A stretch of DNA of 64,000 nt, from NCBI RefSeq assembly GCF_900111175.1, contig NZ_FOGI01000016.1:62001-126000 (forward strand). Direction: 5' to 3'. The DNA is from Actinokineospora terrae. GTDB taxonomy: Bacteria > Actinomycetota > Actinomycetes > Mycobacteriales > Pseudonocardiaceae. The position numbers were made by a program, and so were the translations under genes. The notes under the pieces were generated by a model. The model had not been told where the DNA came from, did not search any database, and saw nothing but the letters and a program-made list of their open reading frames with translations. Of the stretch, positions 41,038 to 49,037 are shown piece by piece (within the stretch, counting starts at the first letter, position 1; each line of letters opens with the position of its first letter).

Positions 41038-42015
41038 TCAGTCGGCCAGTACGGGTAGCGCTACCGCCGCCAAGTCACCGTCGAACCCGACGACCCGCCC
41101 ACCGCGGGCCCCGACCAGCCGCAGCTCCTCCATCGGGTCCGGGCCCGTCAGGTCGACCATCGCCTGAGCGCGCCCTGCTGACCGGTAAGCGTCGAAGGTG
41201 ACCCTGCCCGCGTGCCCGGCCTGCACGGTGGCGCCGAGCGCGCCGGTGGAGGCCAGCGCGCCCCGGGCGGCGCCGAGCCTGCCCAGCGCCTCGTCGACCG
41301 CGTCCAGCAGCGCGGCGCGGTTGCCCTCGCACATCGCCAGCACCAGCTCCGGCCTGCTGCCCGCCACCCGCGTCCCGTCGCTGAACGACCCGGCGGCCAG
41401 GGCCAGGGCCAGTGGCCCGCCATCGGCGCCCACAGCGCCCAGCACGGCCGCCAGCACATGCGGCAGGTGCGAGATCCTGGCCACCGCTGCGTCGTGCTCC
41501 AGCGTGGTCGTCGGCACCACACCCGCGCCGCAGTCCAGCGCGAGCTGGGCGGCCTCGCGCCACGCGGGCAGCGCGGTCTCCTCGTCGGCGGTCACCACCC
41601 ACGCCGCGTCGGTGAACAGGGTCGACGTGCTCGCCTGCCACCCCGACTCCGACTTGCCCGCCATCGGGTGCCCGCCCGCGAACCGGGTCGACGGCGCGTA
41701 CTTGGCGACCGCGTCGGCCACCGGGCCCTTCACGCTCACCACGTCGGTGAGCAGGTTCTCCGGGGCCAGGTCACCGACCTTGCGCAGCACGGCGTCGACC
41801 GCGGGCAGCGGCACGGCGACCACCACCAGCGCGTCCTGCTCCGCGGCCCGGCGCAGCGCCGCGTCCACGTCGAGGACGGTGAACCCCTCGGCGATCGCGC
41901 CCTGCGCGTCCGCCGACGAGCCCGCTGTCCCCCACACGTCCCGCCCAGCCGCCACAGCCGCCCGCAGGACGGAACCGCCGATGAGCCCCAACCCGACCAC
42001 GCACACGGATCGCAT
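41038..42015 (-). CDS. tyrA: Prephenate dehydrogenase
   Basis: 325 residues. It oxidatively decarboxylates prephenate to 4-hydroxyphenylpyruvate with NAD(P)+ in tyrosine synthesis. The N-terminal Rossmann motif GLGLIGGS (about 8-15) and the prephenate-binding segment GGHPMAGKSESGWQAS (with the catalytic His) are clear, followed by the helical dimerisation domain (RISHLPHVLAAVLGAVGA). Start ATG 42015 has a weak ribosome-binding site; GTG 42042 in frame is an alternative. It lies 30 bases downstream of the amidohydrolase gene on the same strand. A tyrA-tadA neighbourhood is a conserved actinobacterial context. Confidence 0.93.
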   Translation of the reverse strand: MRSVCVVGLGLIGGSVLRAAVAAGRDVWGTAGSSADAQGAIAEGFTVLDVDAALRRAAEQDALVVVAVPLPAVDAVLRKVGDLAPENLLTDVVSVKGPVADAVAKYAPSTRFAGGHPMAGKSESGWQASTSTLFTDAAWVVTADEETALPAWREAAQLALDCGAGVVPTTTLEHDAAVARISHLPHVLAAVLGAVGADGGPLALALAAGSFSDGTRVAGSRPELVLAMCEGNRAALLDAVDEALGRLGAARGALASTGALGATVQAGHAGRVTFDAYRSAGRAQAMVDLTGPDPMEELRLVGARGGRVVGFDGDLAAVALPVLAD

Positions 42016-42045
42016 GTAGCCGGATTGTGCCGTATAGATCACCTG

Positions 42046-43269
42046 TCAGCGCAGCATGTCCAGAGCGAACGCTGCGTAAGTGCTGACTCCGTGCGGTAGC
42101 GCTGACTCGTCGAAGTGGACACGGTTGGAGTGGTTCGGCGCGGCGTCGCCCGGATCCACCCCGGGTGGGCACGCGCCGAGGAACGCCATCGCGCCAGGAA
42201 CGCGCTGCAGTACGTAAGACCAGTCCTCCGCGCCCATGAGCGGGTTCGTCATGGGGTTCACGTGCCTGGCCCCCAAAGTGGCGCCCGCGATGTCGTGCAC
42301 GCGCGCGGCGACCTCGTCGTCGTTAATGGTCACCGGGTAGCCCGCGTCGACCTCGAAGGTCGTAGTGCACCCGTGCGCCGCAGCGATCTGCGCGCACACA
42401 CGTGGGATCTCGGCCAGCATCGTCGCCCGCGACGCCTCGGACAGCGTGCGCAGCGTGCCCTCCAGCTCCGCGGTCTCCGGGATGATGTTCGACGTGGTGC
42501 CCGCGGTGATCCGCGCGATGGTCAGCACGGTCGGCTCGAAGACGCTGATCCGCCTGGTCACGACCGTCTGCAGGGCGCCGACCATGGCCGCGGCGGCGGG
42601 CACCGGGTCGACCGCGTCGGACGGGTTGGACGCGTGGCCGCCCTTGCCGGTGATCCGGATGGTGAACGAGTTGGCGCTCGCCATGATCGGCCCCGGCCTG
42701 CACCGCAGCACCCCGGAGGCCTCCTTCGAGGTGATGTGCAGTGCCAGCGCCCGGTCCACCGGCCGGTCGGCGACGTCGAGCACGCCCTCGTCGAGCATGA
42801 ACTTCGCGCCGTAGTGGCCTTCCTCGCCCGGCTGGAACATGAATACGACCGTGCCCGCCAACTCGTCGCGGCGGTCGGCGAGCAACCGGGCCGCGGAGGC
42901 CAGCATGGCCACGTGGGTGTCGTGACCGCACGCGTGCATGGACCCGTCGACCTGCGAGGAGAAGGGGAGCCCCGTGTCCTCTTGCAGCGGCAGCGCGTCC
43001 ATGTCCCCGCGCAGCAGCACCGTGGGACCCGGGCGCGCGCCGTCGAGCACGCCGATGACCGAACCGAGCTCGTTGCCGGTGTGCACCCGCAGGTCAAGGC
43101 CGTCCAAGGCGGCCAGGACGGCGGCCTGGGTGTGCGGTAGCGCAAGACCCTGCTCCGGGTGCTGGTGGAGCTGTCTGCGCAGCGCGACCGTGTTCGGCTG
43201 GAGCGCGTGGGCGGCGTCGAGCAACCCGCTGAAGCGGGGGTCGCCCGCCAACGGAGACTGGTTCGTCAT
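42046..43269 (-). CDS. M20 family amidohydrolase (amino-acid N-acyl hydrolase type)
   Basis: 407 residues. M20D-type metallohydrolase that cleaves amide bonds of N-acyl amino acids or related conjugates. Metal motifs: the CGHDTH region (Cys, His, His), the Glu pair in PGEEGHYGAKFM, and the C-terminal His in MGAEDWSYVLQRVPGAMAFLG. The lid/dimer domain lies between them (SFTIRITGKGGHASNPSDAVDP). Start ATG 43269. It is inserted between tyrA and the tadA-partner gene. The exact substrate cannot be predicted. Confidence 0.9.
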   Translation of the reverse strand: MTNQSPLAGDPRFSGLLDAAHALQPNTVALRRQLHQHPEQGLALPHTQAAVLAALDGLDLRVHTGNELGSVIGVLDGARPGPTVLLRGDMDALPLQEDTGLPFSSQVDGSMHACGHDTHVAMLASAARLLADRRDELAGTVVFMFQPGEEGHYGAKFMLDEGVLDVADRPVDRALALHITSKEASGVLRCRPGPIMASANSFTIRITGKGGHASNPSDAVDPVPAAAAMVGALQTVVTRRISVFEPTVLTIARITAGTTSNIIPETAELEGTLRTLSEASRATMLAEIPRVCAQIAAAHGCTTTFEVDAGYPVTINDDEVAARVHDIAGATLGARHVNPMTNPLMGAEDWSYVLQRVPGAMAFLGACPPGVDPGDAAPNHSNRVHFDESALPHGVSTYAAFALDMLR

Positions 43270-43346
43270 TTCTCGATAGTGTCATCGCGCGCCGGTATGG
43301 GGGACTGCTTCTTCCGGGTGACCTCCTAGCGGAATACGGTGTGTGC

Positions 43347-43832
43347 ATGTCGGGAGAGGAGCCGGTACCGGGCTTCGGGGTCGCTGTCATCCGCGAGGAC
43401 GGCAAGTGGCGGTGCGATCAGATGGACAACATCGCCCTGCGCGAACTCGATGCCGCGATCACCGAGCTGCGCAAGACCCGCTCCACCGGGGCGGTATTCG
43501 GATTGTTGGCCGTCGACGACGAGTTCTTCGTCGTCCTGCGGCCCAGCCCGGGCGGGGTCGCGCTGCTGCTGTCGGACGCCGCGGCCGCGCTGGACTACGA
43601 CATCGCCGCCGACGCGCTCGACCTGCTGCGGGTCGACCCGCCGGAGGACGAGGACGAGGTGTGGCCGGAGGGCTCGCTCGACATCCTCGCCGATCTCGGG
43701 CTGCCCGCCCCCGAGCTGCAGGTGATCATCGACGAGGTCGACCTCTACCCGGACGAGCAGCTGCAGATGATCGCCCAGCGGTGCGGGTTCGCGGCGGAGC
43801 TGACCAAGCACCTGGACACCATCCTGCAGTGA
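43347..43832 (+). CDS. tRNA adenosine deaminase-associated protein
   Basis: A 161-residue acidic protein that accompanies tadA in actinobacteria. Signatures: RELDAAITELRKTRSTGAVFGLLAVDDEFFVVLRPSPGGVALLLSD and a long Glu/Asp-rich region (DPPEDEDEVWPEGSLDILADLGLPAPELQVIIDE). Its stop and the tadA start overlap by 4 bases, which supports a joint function, but its role (chaperone, regulator or specificity subunit) is not established. Start ATG 43347. Confidence 0.85.
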   Translation: MSGEEPVPGFGVAVIREDGKWRCDQMDNIALRELDAAITELRKTRSTGAVFGLLAVDDEFFVVLRPSPGGVALLLSDAAAALDYDIAADALDLLRVDPPEDEDEVWPEGSLDILADLGLPAPELQVIIDEVDLYPDEQLQMIAQRCGFAAELTKHLDTILQ

Positions 43833-44299
43833 GCACCGGCGCTGACCTGGACAGACTCGTCCGCGCCGCGATCGACGCCGCCCGCGCGGCCCCGGCGACC
43901 GGTGACGTCCCGATCGGCGCGGTCGTGTTCGGGCCGGACGGCTCGGCGCTGGCGGCCGCGTGCAACGCCAGGGAGGCGCTCGGCGACCCGACCGCGCACG
44001 CCGAGGTGATCGCGCTGCGCGCCGCGGCCGCCGTCCGCGGCGACGGCTGGCGGCTGACCGGCTGCACGCTCGCGGTCACGGTCGAGCCGTGCACGATGTG
44101 CGCCGGGGCGGCCGTGCTGGCCAGGGTGGCCAGGGTGGTGTTCGGCGCCTGGGAGCCCAAGACCGGCGCTGTTGGCTCATTGTGGGACGTGGTCCGGGAC
44201 CGGCGCCTCGGTCACCGGCCGGAGGTCGTCGGGGGTGTGCTCGAGGCCGAGTGCGCCGAGTTGGTCGCCGGGTTCTTCGCCGCCAAGCGCAAGCAGTGA
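43829..44299 (+). CDS. tadA: tRNA(adenine34) deaminase
   Basis: 156 residues. It converts A34 of tRNA-Arg(ACG) to inosine so that CGU, CGC and CGA codons can be read. Zinc ligands and proton-shuttle Glu are in HAE (57-59) and PCTMC (87-91), the canonical deaminase motifs. Its substrate, tRNA-Arg(ACG), is encoded in this window at 21009-21081. GTG 43829 overlaps the partner gene's stop. In actinobacteria this gene is commonly followed by tRNA-Ser, as here (44694). Confidence 0.96.
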   Translation: MSTGADLDRLVRAAIDAARAAPATGDVPIGAVVFGPDGSALAAACNAREALGDPTAHAEVIALRAAAAVRGDGWRLTGCTLAVTVEPCTMCAGAAVLARVARVVFGAWEPKTGAVGSLWDVVRDRRLGHRPEVVGGVLEAECAELVAGFFAAKRKQ

Positions 44300-44373
44300 C
44301 TTGCGTCACATTGTCGTTGGGTTCGCGCCGGGAACGGACACCCCACTGGTGCGAGCGAAACGGAGGAATGGCG

Positions 44374-44589
44374 ATGAGCGTGTTCGACAAGGCCAAGGAC
44401 AAGGCCGAACAGGTGATCGGCGAGGTCAAGGAGAAGCTCGGCCAGGCCACCGACAACCGCGACCTGGAGAACTCCGGCAAGGCCGACCAGGTCAGCGGTC
44501 ATGCGAAGGAAGCGGGTCACACGGCGCGCGACAAGGTGGCCGGTGCCGTGCACGACGCCAAGGAGCGCCTGAACGGCGATCGCCGGTAA
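44374..44589 (+). CDS. CsbD family stress-response protein
   Basis: A 71-residue hydrophilic helical protein of the CsbD/YjbJ family (FDKAKDKAEQVIGEVKEKLGQATDNRDLENSGKADQVSG). Such proteins are general stress-induced and their function is uncertain. ATG 44374 is preferred over ATG 44368 because GGAGGA lies six bases before it. A good terminator with a U-tract follows. Confidence 0.88.
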   Translation: MSVFDKAKDKAEQVIGEVKEKLGQATDNRDLENSGKADQVSGHAKEAGHTARDKVAGAVHDAKERLNGDRR

Positions 44590-44603
44590 CACCCGAGGTC
44601 ACG

Positions 44604-44645
44604 GGCCCGCCTCCTATCCCCCGGGAGGCGGGCCTGTTCTTTTTC
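44604..44645 (+). terminator. Rho-independent terminator with U-tract
   Basis: An 11-bp stem (44604-44614 with 44624-44634) followed by TGTTCTTTTTC; the best intrinsic terminator in the window, between the CsbD gene and tRNA-Ser. Confidence 0.9.
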
Positions 44646-44693
44646 GGGGATCCCGTTCTCACCGCGGGCGAGGGGTCTAGTACTCTCACGCGC

Positions 44694-44783
44694 GGTGGCG
44701 TGTCCGAGCGGCCGAAGGAGCGCGCCTCGAAAGCGCGTGACGGTTCACTCCGTCCGTGGGTTCAAATCCCACCGCCACCGCCA
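44694..44783 (+). tRNA. tRNA-Ser (anticodon CGA), CCA encoded
   Basis: A class II tRNA of 87 nt (44694-44780) with acceptor stem GGTGGCG/CGCCACC, anticodon loop CTCGAAA (anticodon CGA, codon UCG), long variable arm and T arm GGGTTCAAATCCC. The 3' CCA (44781-44783) is encoded. Confidence 0.95.
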
Positions 44784-44788
44784 AGACT

Positions 44789-44827
44789 AAGAGGGCCGGT
44801 CAACACTGACCGGTCCTCTTGTCGTTT
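44789..44827 (+). terminator. Terminator after tRNA-Ser(CGA)
   Basis: A 14-bp stem (44789-44802 with 44807-44820, one G-U pair) with an ACAC loop and GTCGTTT following. It lies between the tRNA and the XRE-cupin gene. Confidence 0.75.
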
Positions 44828-44857
44828 CTCAGCACAGGTGGTCCAGGAGGTCGCGTG

Positions 44858-45442
44858 GTGAGCAGGCAGGCGGGGCAGGTGCTGGCGGACAACCTGCGCG
44901 CACTGCGTGAACTGAGCGGCTTGTCGTTGTCCGAATTGGCCCGGCGGTCCGGGATCGCCAAGGGGACGCTGTCGCAACTGGAGTCCGGGACCGGGAACCC
45001 CACCATCGAGACGGTGTTCAGTTTGTCGAACGCCCTCGGGGTGCCGGTGTCCGGCCTGCTGACCGCCCCGGCCGAGTCGGAGGTCGTGCTGGTGCGCGGC
45101 GCCGAGGTCGAGGTGCTCTCCGGGACCGCCGTCGATCTGAGGATGGTGCGCAGGCTCGACCTGGCCGACACCGTGGTCGAGGTCTACGACCAGCGGATCC
45201 GACCGGGGGAGACCCAGTACTCGCCCGGGCACACCGGGCGGGAACACGTGCTGGTTACCGAGGGTGTGCTGCGCGTGGGGCCGCCGACGGAGCCCTACGA
45301 GGTGGGGCCGGGCGACTACGTGTGCTTCCCGGCGGCGGGCCCGCACGTGTACTCGGCCCTCGACGGTCCGGTCACCTCGATCCTGCTGCTCGAGTACCCC
45401 GCGACCGGGGATCGGCCCGCCATCGGGGTACACGGGGATTGA
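44858..45442 (+). CDS. XRE family regulator with cupin sensor domain
   Basis: 194 residues. The N-terminal XRE helix-turn-helix (LRALRELSGLSLSELARRSGIAKGTLSQLESGTGNPTIETVFSLSNALGV) is joined to a C-terminal cupin (VEVYDQRIRPGETQYSPGHTGREHVLVTEGVLRVG...AGPHVYSAL). Such regulators often control amino-acid or amine catabolism and sense the substrate or a metal in the cupin. Start GTG 44858 has AGGAGG seven bases upstream; GTG 44855 is adjacent. Its stop overlaps the -35 element of the hydroxyproline operon promoter, so it is well placed to control that operon; this is inference. Confidence 0.88.
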   Translation: MSRQAGQVLADNLRALRELSGLSLSELARRSGIAKGTLSQLESGTGNPTIETVFSLSNALGVPVSGLLTAPAESEVVLVRGAEVEVLSGTAVDLRMVRRLDLADTVVEVYDQRIRPGETQYSPGHTGREHVLVTEGVLRVGPPTEPYEVGPGDYVCFPAAGPHVYSALDGPVTSILLLEYPATGDRPAIGVHGD

Positions 45443-45491
45443 CCGCTCCGCCCGCGCTGCTTACGCTCAGGTCGTTCACTTCAATGAACGA
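45439..45491 (+). promoter_or_regulatory. Promoter and dyad operator of the hydroxyproline operon
   Basis: TTGACC (45439-45444), a 17-bp spacer and TACGCT (45462-45467) form a SigA-like promoter. Directly after it is the inverted repeat TCGTTCA (45472-45478) and TGAACGA (45485-45491) with a 6-bp spacer, placed over the expected start site as a repressor site would be. The XRE-cupin regulator just upstream is the obvious candidate to bind it. Confidence 0.65.
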
Positions 45492-45505
45492 TGGGAGTGC
45501 GGGTC

Positions 45506-46621
45506 GTGGATGTGGTCGTGGTGGGCGCCGGGGTGATCGGCGCCGCGTGCGCCGACGCGCTGTCGGCCGCGGGCCTTCGCGTCACCGTGCTCGACCGCGG
45601 ACCGCTCGCCTCCGGGACCAGTGCCGCGGGTGAGGGCAACATCCTGGTCTCCGACAAGGAACCCGGCCCGGAGCTAGACCTCGCTCTGTCCTCCCTAAGC
45701 CGCTGGCCTGCACTTGTCGGGGACACCGACATCGAGTGGGATCCCAAGGGCGGGCTAGTGGTCGCCACCGGAGACCCGGCACCGTTGGCGCACTTCGCCG
45801 CTGTGCAGCGGGAAGCGGGTGTCGATGCTCGGTGGATCACCCCGGCCGAGGCGCTGGAACGCGAACCGCACCTGACGACGCGGGTGACCGCCGCCGTCCA
45901 CTACCCGCAGGACGCTCAAGTCCAGCCAGTCCTCGCGGCGCAGGCACTTCTATCGAACGTTCGTCGCCGCGGTGGCGTCCTGCGCCCCGGTGTCACTGTT
46001 GTAGGTCTGGACGCAAGAGGCGTGCACACATCCGAGGGCGTCATCGCGTGCGACCACGTCGTCAACGCATGTGGCCCGTGGTCCGGGGAGGTCTCGCGCG
46101 CACTCGGTGCGCCTATAGCGATCGCCCCGCGGCGCGGGATGGTTCTCGTGACGGCGCCGTTGCCGCCCACCGTGCACCACAAGGTTTACGACGCCGACTA
46201 CGTAGGTGCTGTCGCCAGCGGTGACGCTGACCTCCAGACCTCAACGGTCGTCGAGTCGACGGCGGCGGGCACGATCCTCATCGGGTCCAGCCGGGAGCGG
46301 GTCGGGTTCGACGAGTCCATCCGCATCCGGGTCCTACGGGAGCTGGCGCGCAAAGCCGTCGCGTTGTTCCCCTCGCTCGCGGATGTCCCTGTCATGCGTG
46401 CTTACGGCGGTTTTCGCCCTTACGCACCGGACCATCTACCGGTCATCGGAGCCGATCCGCGCGTCCCTGGCCTCTGGCACGCCACCGGACACGAGGGCGC
46501 TGGCATCGGCTTGGCCGCCGCCACCGGTGCCCTGCTCGCCGAACTGCTCACCGGCGCGACTCCGCACCTGGACCCGACACCGTTCCGAGTGGACCGACCG
46601 GGGGTGCTCGAATGCGCGTGA
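45506..46621 (+). CDS. FAD-dependent D-hydroxyproline dehydrogenase, DAO-type subunit (HcnC-like)
   Basis: 371 residues of the DAO/glycine-oxidase fold. It begins with the FAD-binding motif VVVVGAGVIGAACA; the C-terminal part has YGGFRPYAPDHLPVIG and GHEGAGIGLAAATG, the FAD and substrate-binding segments typical of these enzymes. With the small 2Fe-2S protein and the large flavoprotein encoded downstream it would form the heteromeric D-hydroxyproline dehydrogenase that oxidises cis-4-hydroxy-D-proline to 1-pyrroline-4-hydroxy-2-carboxylate. GTG 45506 (GGGAG about 8 bases upstream) is preferred; ATG 45491 would add five residues but lacks a ribosome-binding site and sits in the operator. It overlaps the next gene by 10 bases. 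Confidence 0.85.
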   Translation: MDVVVVGAGVIGAACADALSAAGLRVTVLDRGPLASGTSAAGEGNILVSDKEPGPELDLALSSLSRWPALVGDTDIEWDPKGGLVVATGDPAPLAHFAAVQREAGVDARWITPAEALEREPHLTTRVTAAVHYPQDAQVQPVLAAQALLSNVRRRGGVLRPGVTVVGLDARGVHTSEGVIACDHVVNACGPWSGEVSRALGAPIAIAPRRGMVLVTAPLPPTVHHKVYDADYVGAVASGDADLQTSTVVESTAAGTILIGSSRERVGFDESIRIRVLRELARKAVALFPSLADVPVMRAYGGFRPYAPDHLPVIGADPRVPGLWHATGHEGAGIGLAAATGALLAELLTGATPHLDPTPFRVDRPGVLECA

Positions 46622-46854
46622 CTATCGACGGTGTGCCCAGCCAGGCAACTCCGGGCCAGACCGTGGCGGGCGCGTTGCTGGCCGCCGGTCGCACGTCGTG
46701 GCGGACAACCCGCGTCAAGAGCAGGCCGCGCGGCGTCTTCTGCGGGATCGGTGTGTGCTTCGACTGCCTCGTGACGGTCAACGGCGTCGCTGATGTGCGC
46801 GCCTGCCAGCGACTCCTCGTCGATGGCGATGACATCCGCACGGAGGGGCCGTGA
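46612..46854 (+). CDS. 2Fe-2S subunit of D-hydroxyproline dehydrogenase (HcnA-like)
   Basis: An 80-residue ferredoxin-like protein with the cluster ligands Cys44, Cys49, Cys52 and Cys65 (C-x4-C-x2-C-x12-C), as in HcnA and the gamma subunits of hydroxyproline dehydrogenase. It passes electrons between the two flavoprotein subunits. It overlaps both neighbours (10 bases upstream, 4 downstream), showing tight co-translation. Confidence 0.9.
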   Translation: MRVTIDGVPSQATPGQTVAGALLAAGRTSWRTTRVKSRPRGVFCGIGVCFDCLVTVNGVADVRACQRLLVDGDDIRTEGP

Positions 46855-48131
46855 AGGTCGTCGTGATCGGAGGCGGTCCCGCAGGCCTGGCAGCGGCGCG
46901 TGCAGCGGCCGGTGCTGGCGCGGACACGGTGCTGGTCGACAGCGAACCGACGCTGGGAGGCCAGTTCCACCGAGGTGACCCGCAGCGGGTTGATCCGAGG
47001 GTTCGCCACCTCGCCAACAGCACGGTCTGGGCCGTAGAGGGCATGCGGTTGCACGTACGCACCGGCCCGGCGGATAGCCCTAGCCGCACCGGCGAGACTC
47101 TGAACGCTGATGCCGTGGTACTCGCTACCGGAGCGCACGACCGCGTAGTGCCGTTCCCGGGCTGGGACCTTCCAGGGGTCTACACCGCCGGAGCAGCACA
47201 AGCGCTCGCCAAGGGGCAGAAGATCGCCATTGGTCACCGAGTCGTGGTGTCCGGCACCGGCCCGTTCCTGCTACCGGTCGCGGAGTCGCTCAAAGCCGTT
47301 GGTGCTGAAGTGCTGCGGATCTGCGACGCGAACACGGGTCTGGGTTGGCTCGGACGCCCGCGCGCCGCCAGCCCGGCCAAGCTCGCCGAACTGCTCGGCT
47401 ACGCCGTTCGTCTAGGCGCAGCATGGCGTCCCCGAACAGCAGTCGTTGCCGCACACGGTGAAGACAGGGTCAACGCCGTGACAGTGGCCAAGCTGAATCC
47501 CGATTGGACCATCCGAAGCCAAGAGCGAGTCGCGGTTGACGCTGTCTGCGTCGGCCACGGATTCACGCCGCGCCTCGAACTGGCTGTCGCCGCCGGTTGC
47601 GTCCTCACCGACGGATTCGTTCAGGTAGACCACACCGGCGCTACCTCGGTTCCTGGTTGGTACGCGGCAGGTGAGGTGACCGGTATCGGTGGGGCCGACC
47701 TTGCTGCTGCCGAAGGTGAAGTAGCCGGGGCAGCAGCCGCAAGAGGTGCCTGCCCCACGAAGGCGTTGGCGAAAGTGCGCAGCGGTCGGAGGTTCGCCGC
47801 TGCTCTAGCCGATGCCCACCCGATCCGCCCTGGTTGGCACACCTGGCTGACCGACAACACCCTGATCTGCCGCTGCGAAGAGGTCACGTACAAGGACCTC
47901 CGCGCGGCCGTGGACCTCGAAGCCTCCGGTACGCGCACCTTCAAGCTGACCAGCCGGATCGGCCTTGGCCTGTGCCAGGGCCGGACGTGTGCGCGTGCCG
48001 CCGTGGACATCGCCACCGCCCTCTCGGGCGACCGGCGGACCTTCTTCACCCCAGCCGACCTGCAACGCCGCCCCATCGCCACGCCGCTGCGGCTGGCCGA
48101 ACTCGCATCCCTGCCAGAGGAGGACCTGTGA
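46851..48131 (+). CDS. NAD(P)/FAD oxidoreductase subunit of D-hydroxyproline dehydrogenase (HcnB-like)
   Basis: 426 residues. The N-terminal FAD motif VVIGGGPAGLAAARAAAGAG and an internal dinucleotide-binding region (VVVSGTGPFLLPVAESLKA) are followed by a C-terminal BFD-like [2Fe-2S] domain with CRCEEVTY and CQGRTCAR. This is the alpha-type subunit that carries electrons from the DAO-like subunit to the respiratory chain. GTG 46851 overlaps the stop of the 2Fe-2S gene. Codon choice is somewhat relaxed here compared with the downstream genes. Confidence 0.87.
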   Translation: MKVVVIGGGPAGLAAARAAAGAGADTVLVDSEPTLGGQFHRGDPQRVDPRVRHLANSTVWAVEGMRLHVRTGPADSPSRTGETLNADAVVLATGAHDRVVPFPGWDLPGVYTAGAAQALAKGQKIAIGHRVVVSGTGPFLLPVAESLKAVGAEVLRICDANTGLGWLGRPRAASPAKLAELLGYAVRLGAAWRPRTAVVAAHGEDRVNAVTVAKLNPDWTIRSQERVAVDAVCVGHGFTPRLELAVAAGCVLTDGFVQVDHTGATSVPGWYAAGEVTGIGGADLAAAEGEVAGAAAARGACPTKALAKVRSGRRFAAALADAHPIRPGWHTWLTDNTLICRCEEVTYKDLRAAVDLEASGTRTFKLTSRIGLGLCQGRTCARAAVDIATALSGDRRTFFTPADLQRRPIATPLRLAELASLPEEDL

Positions 48132-49036
48132 CCGAGCGTCTCGACGGCGTCATCGTGGCCACCGCCCTGCCCTACACCCCCGACGACGCCGCGCCCGCCG
48201 GGCTGCGCCCCGACCTGGACCGCTACGCCGAGCACTGCCGGTGGCTGGTCGAGAGCGGCTGCCGGGGCGTCGGCCCCAACGGCTCCCTCGGCGAGTACTC
48301 CTCGCTCACCGACGCCGAGCGCCGTGAGGTGGCCCGGACCGCGATCGAGGCCGTGGGCGACAACGGCATCGTGGTCGTCGGCGTGCACGGAGTCGGTGCG
48401 CACCAGGCAAAGCACTGGGCTGAGATCGCGGCCGAGGACGGCGCTCACGGTGTCTTGTGCCTTCCGCCGACCATGTACCGGGCAAACCCCGGCGAGGTTG
48501 TCGAGCACTTCGCGGCCGTGGCGTCGGTAGGCCTACCTGTCATGGTCTACAACAACCCGATCGACACCAAGGTCGACCTCACGCCCGCTCTTGTGGCCGA
48601 GATCGCCCAGATCGACAACGTCGTCGCGATCAAGGAGTTCTCCGGCGATGTCCGGCGGGTGCTGGAGATCCGCGAGGCGGCACCGGAGCTGACAGTGGTC
48701 GCGGGAGCGGATGACGTTGTCCTCGAATCGCTGCTGATGGGTGCTACCGGCTGGTTCGCCGGGTTCCCGAACGTCTTCCCCGTCGAGTCCGTCCGCCTCT
48801 ACGAGCTCGCGCTCCAGGGCAAGGTGGCCGAGGCGCGGGCGCTCTACGAGCCGATGGTCGCCGCGTTCCGCTGGGACTCGCGAACCGAGTTCGTGCAGGC
48901 CATCAAGCACAGCATGGACATGGTCGGCCGGTTCGGCGGTCAGTGCCGACCGCCGCGCGGGCCGCTCTCCCCGGAGCAGCTGTCGGCGCTAGAGGCCGAC
49001 ATGCGCCGCGCGGTCGACGCCGTGCAGGCGGCCTGA
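48128..49036 (+). CDS. DHDPS-family 1-pyrroline-4-hydroxy-2-carboxylate deaminase
   Basis: 302 residues, the dapA/NAL superfamily TIM barrel. The Schiff-base Lys169 (VVAIKEFSGD), Tyr141 (VYNNP) and substrate loop PNGSLGEYSSL (50-60) are present. In this operon it should convert 1-pyrroline-4-hydroxy-2-carboxylate to 2-oxoglutarate semialdehyde and ammonia, as in other bacterial hydroxyproline pathways. By sequence alone a DHDPS, KdgD or NAL activity could also be imagined, so context decides the call. GTG 48128 overlaps the preceding stop. Confidence 0.85.
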   Translation: MTERLDGVIVATALPYTPDDAAPAGLRPDLDRYAEHCRWLVESGCRGVGPNGSLGEYSSLTDAERREVARTAIEAVGDNGIVVVGVHGVGAHQAKHWAEIAAEDGAHGVLCLPPTMYRANPGEVVEHFAAVASVGLPVMVYNNPIDTKVDLTPALVAEIAQIDNVVAIKEFSGDVRRVLEIREAAPELTVVAGADDVVLESLLMGATGWFAGFPNVFPVESVRLYELALQGKVAEARALYEPMVAAFRWDSRTEFVQAIKHSMDMVGRFGGQCRPPRGPLSPEQLSALEADMRRAVDAVQAA

Positions 49037-49037
49037 C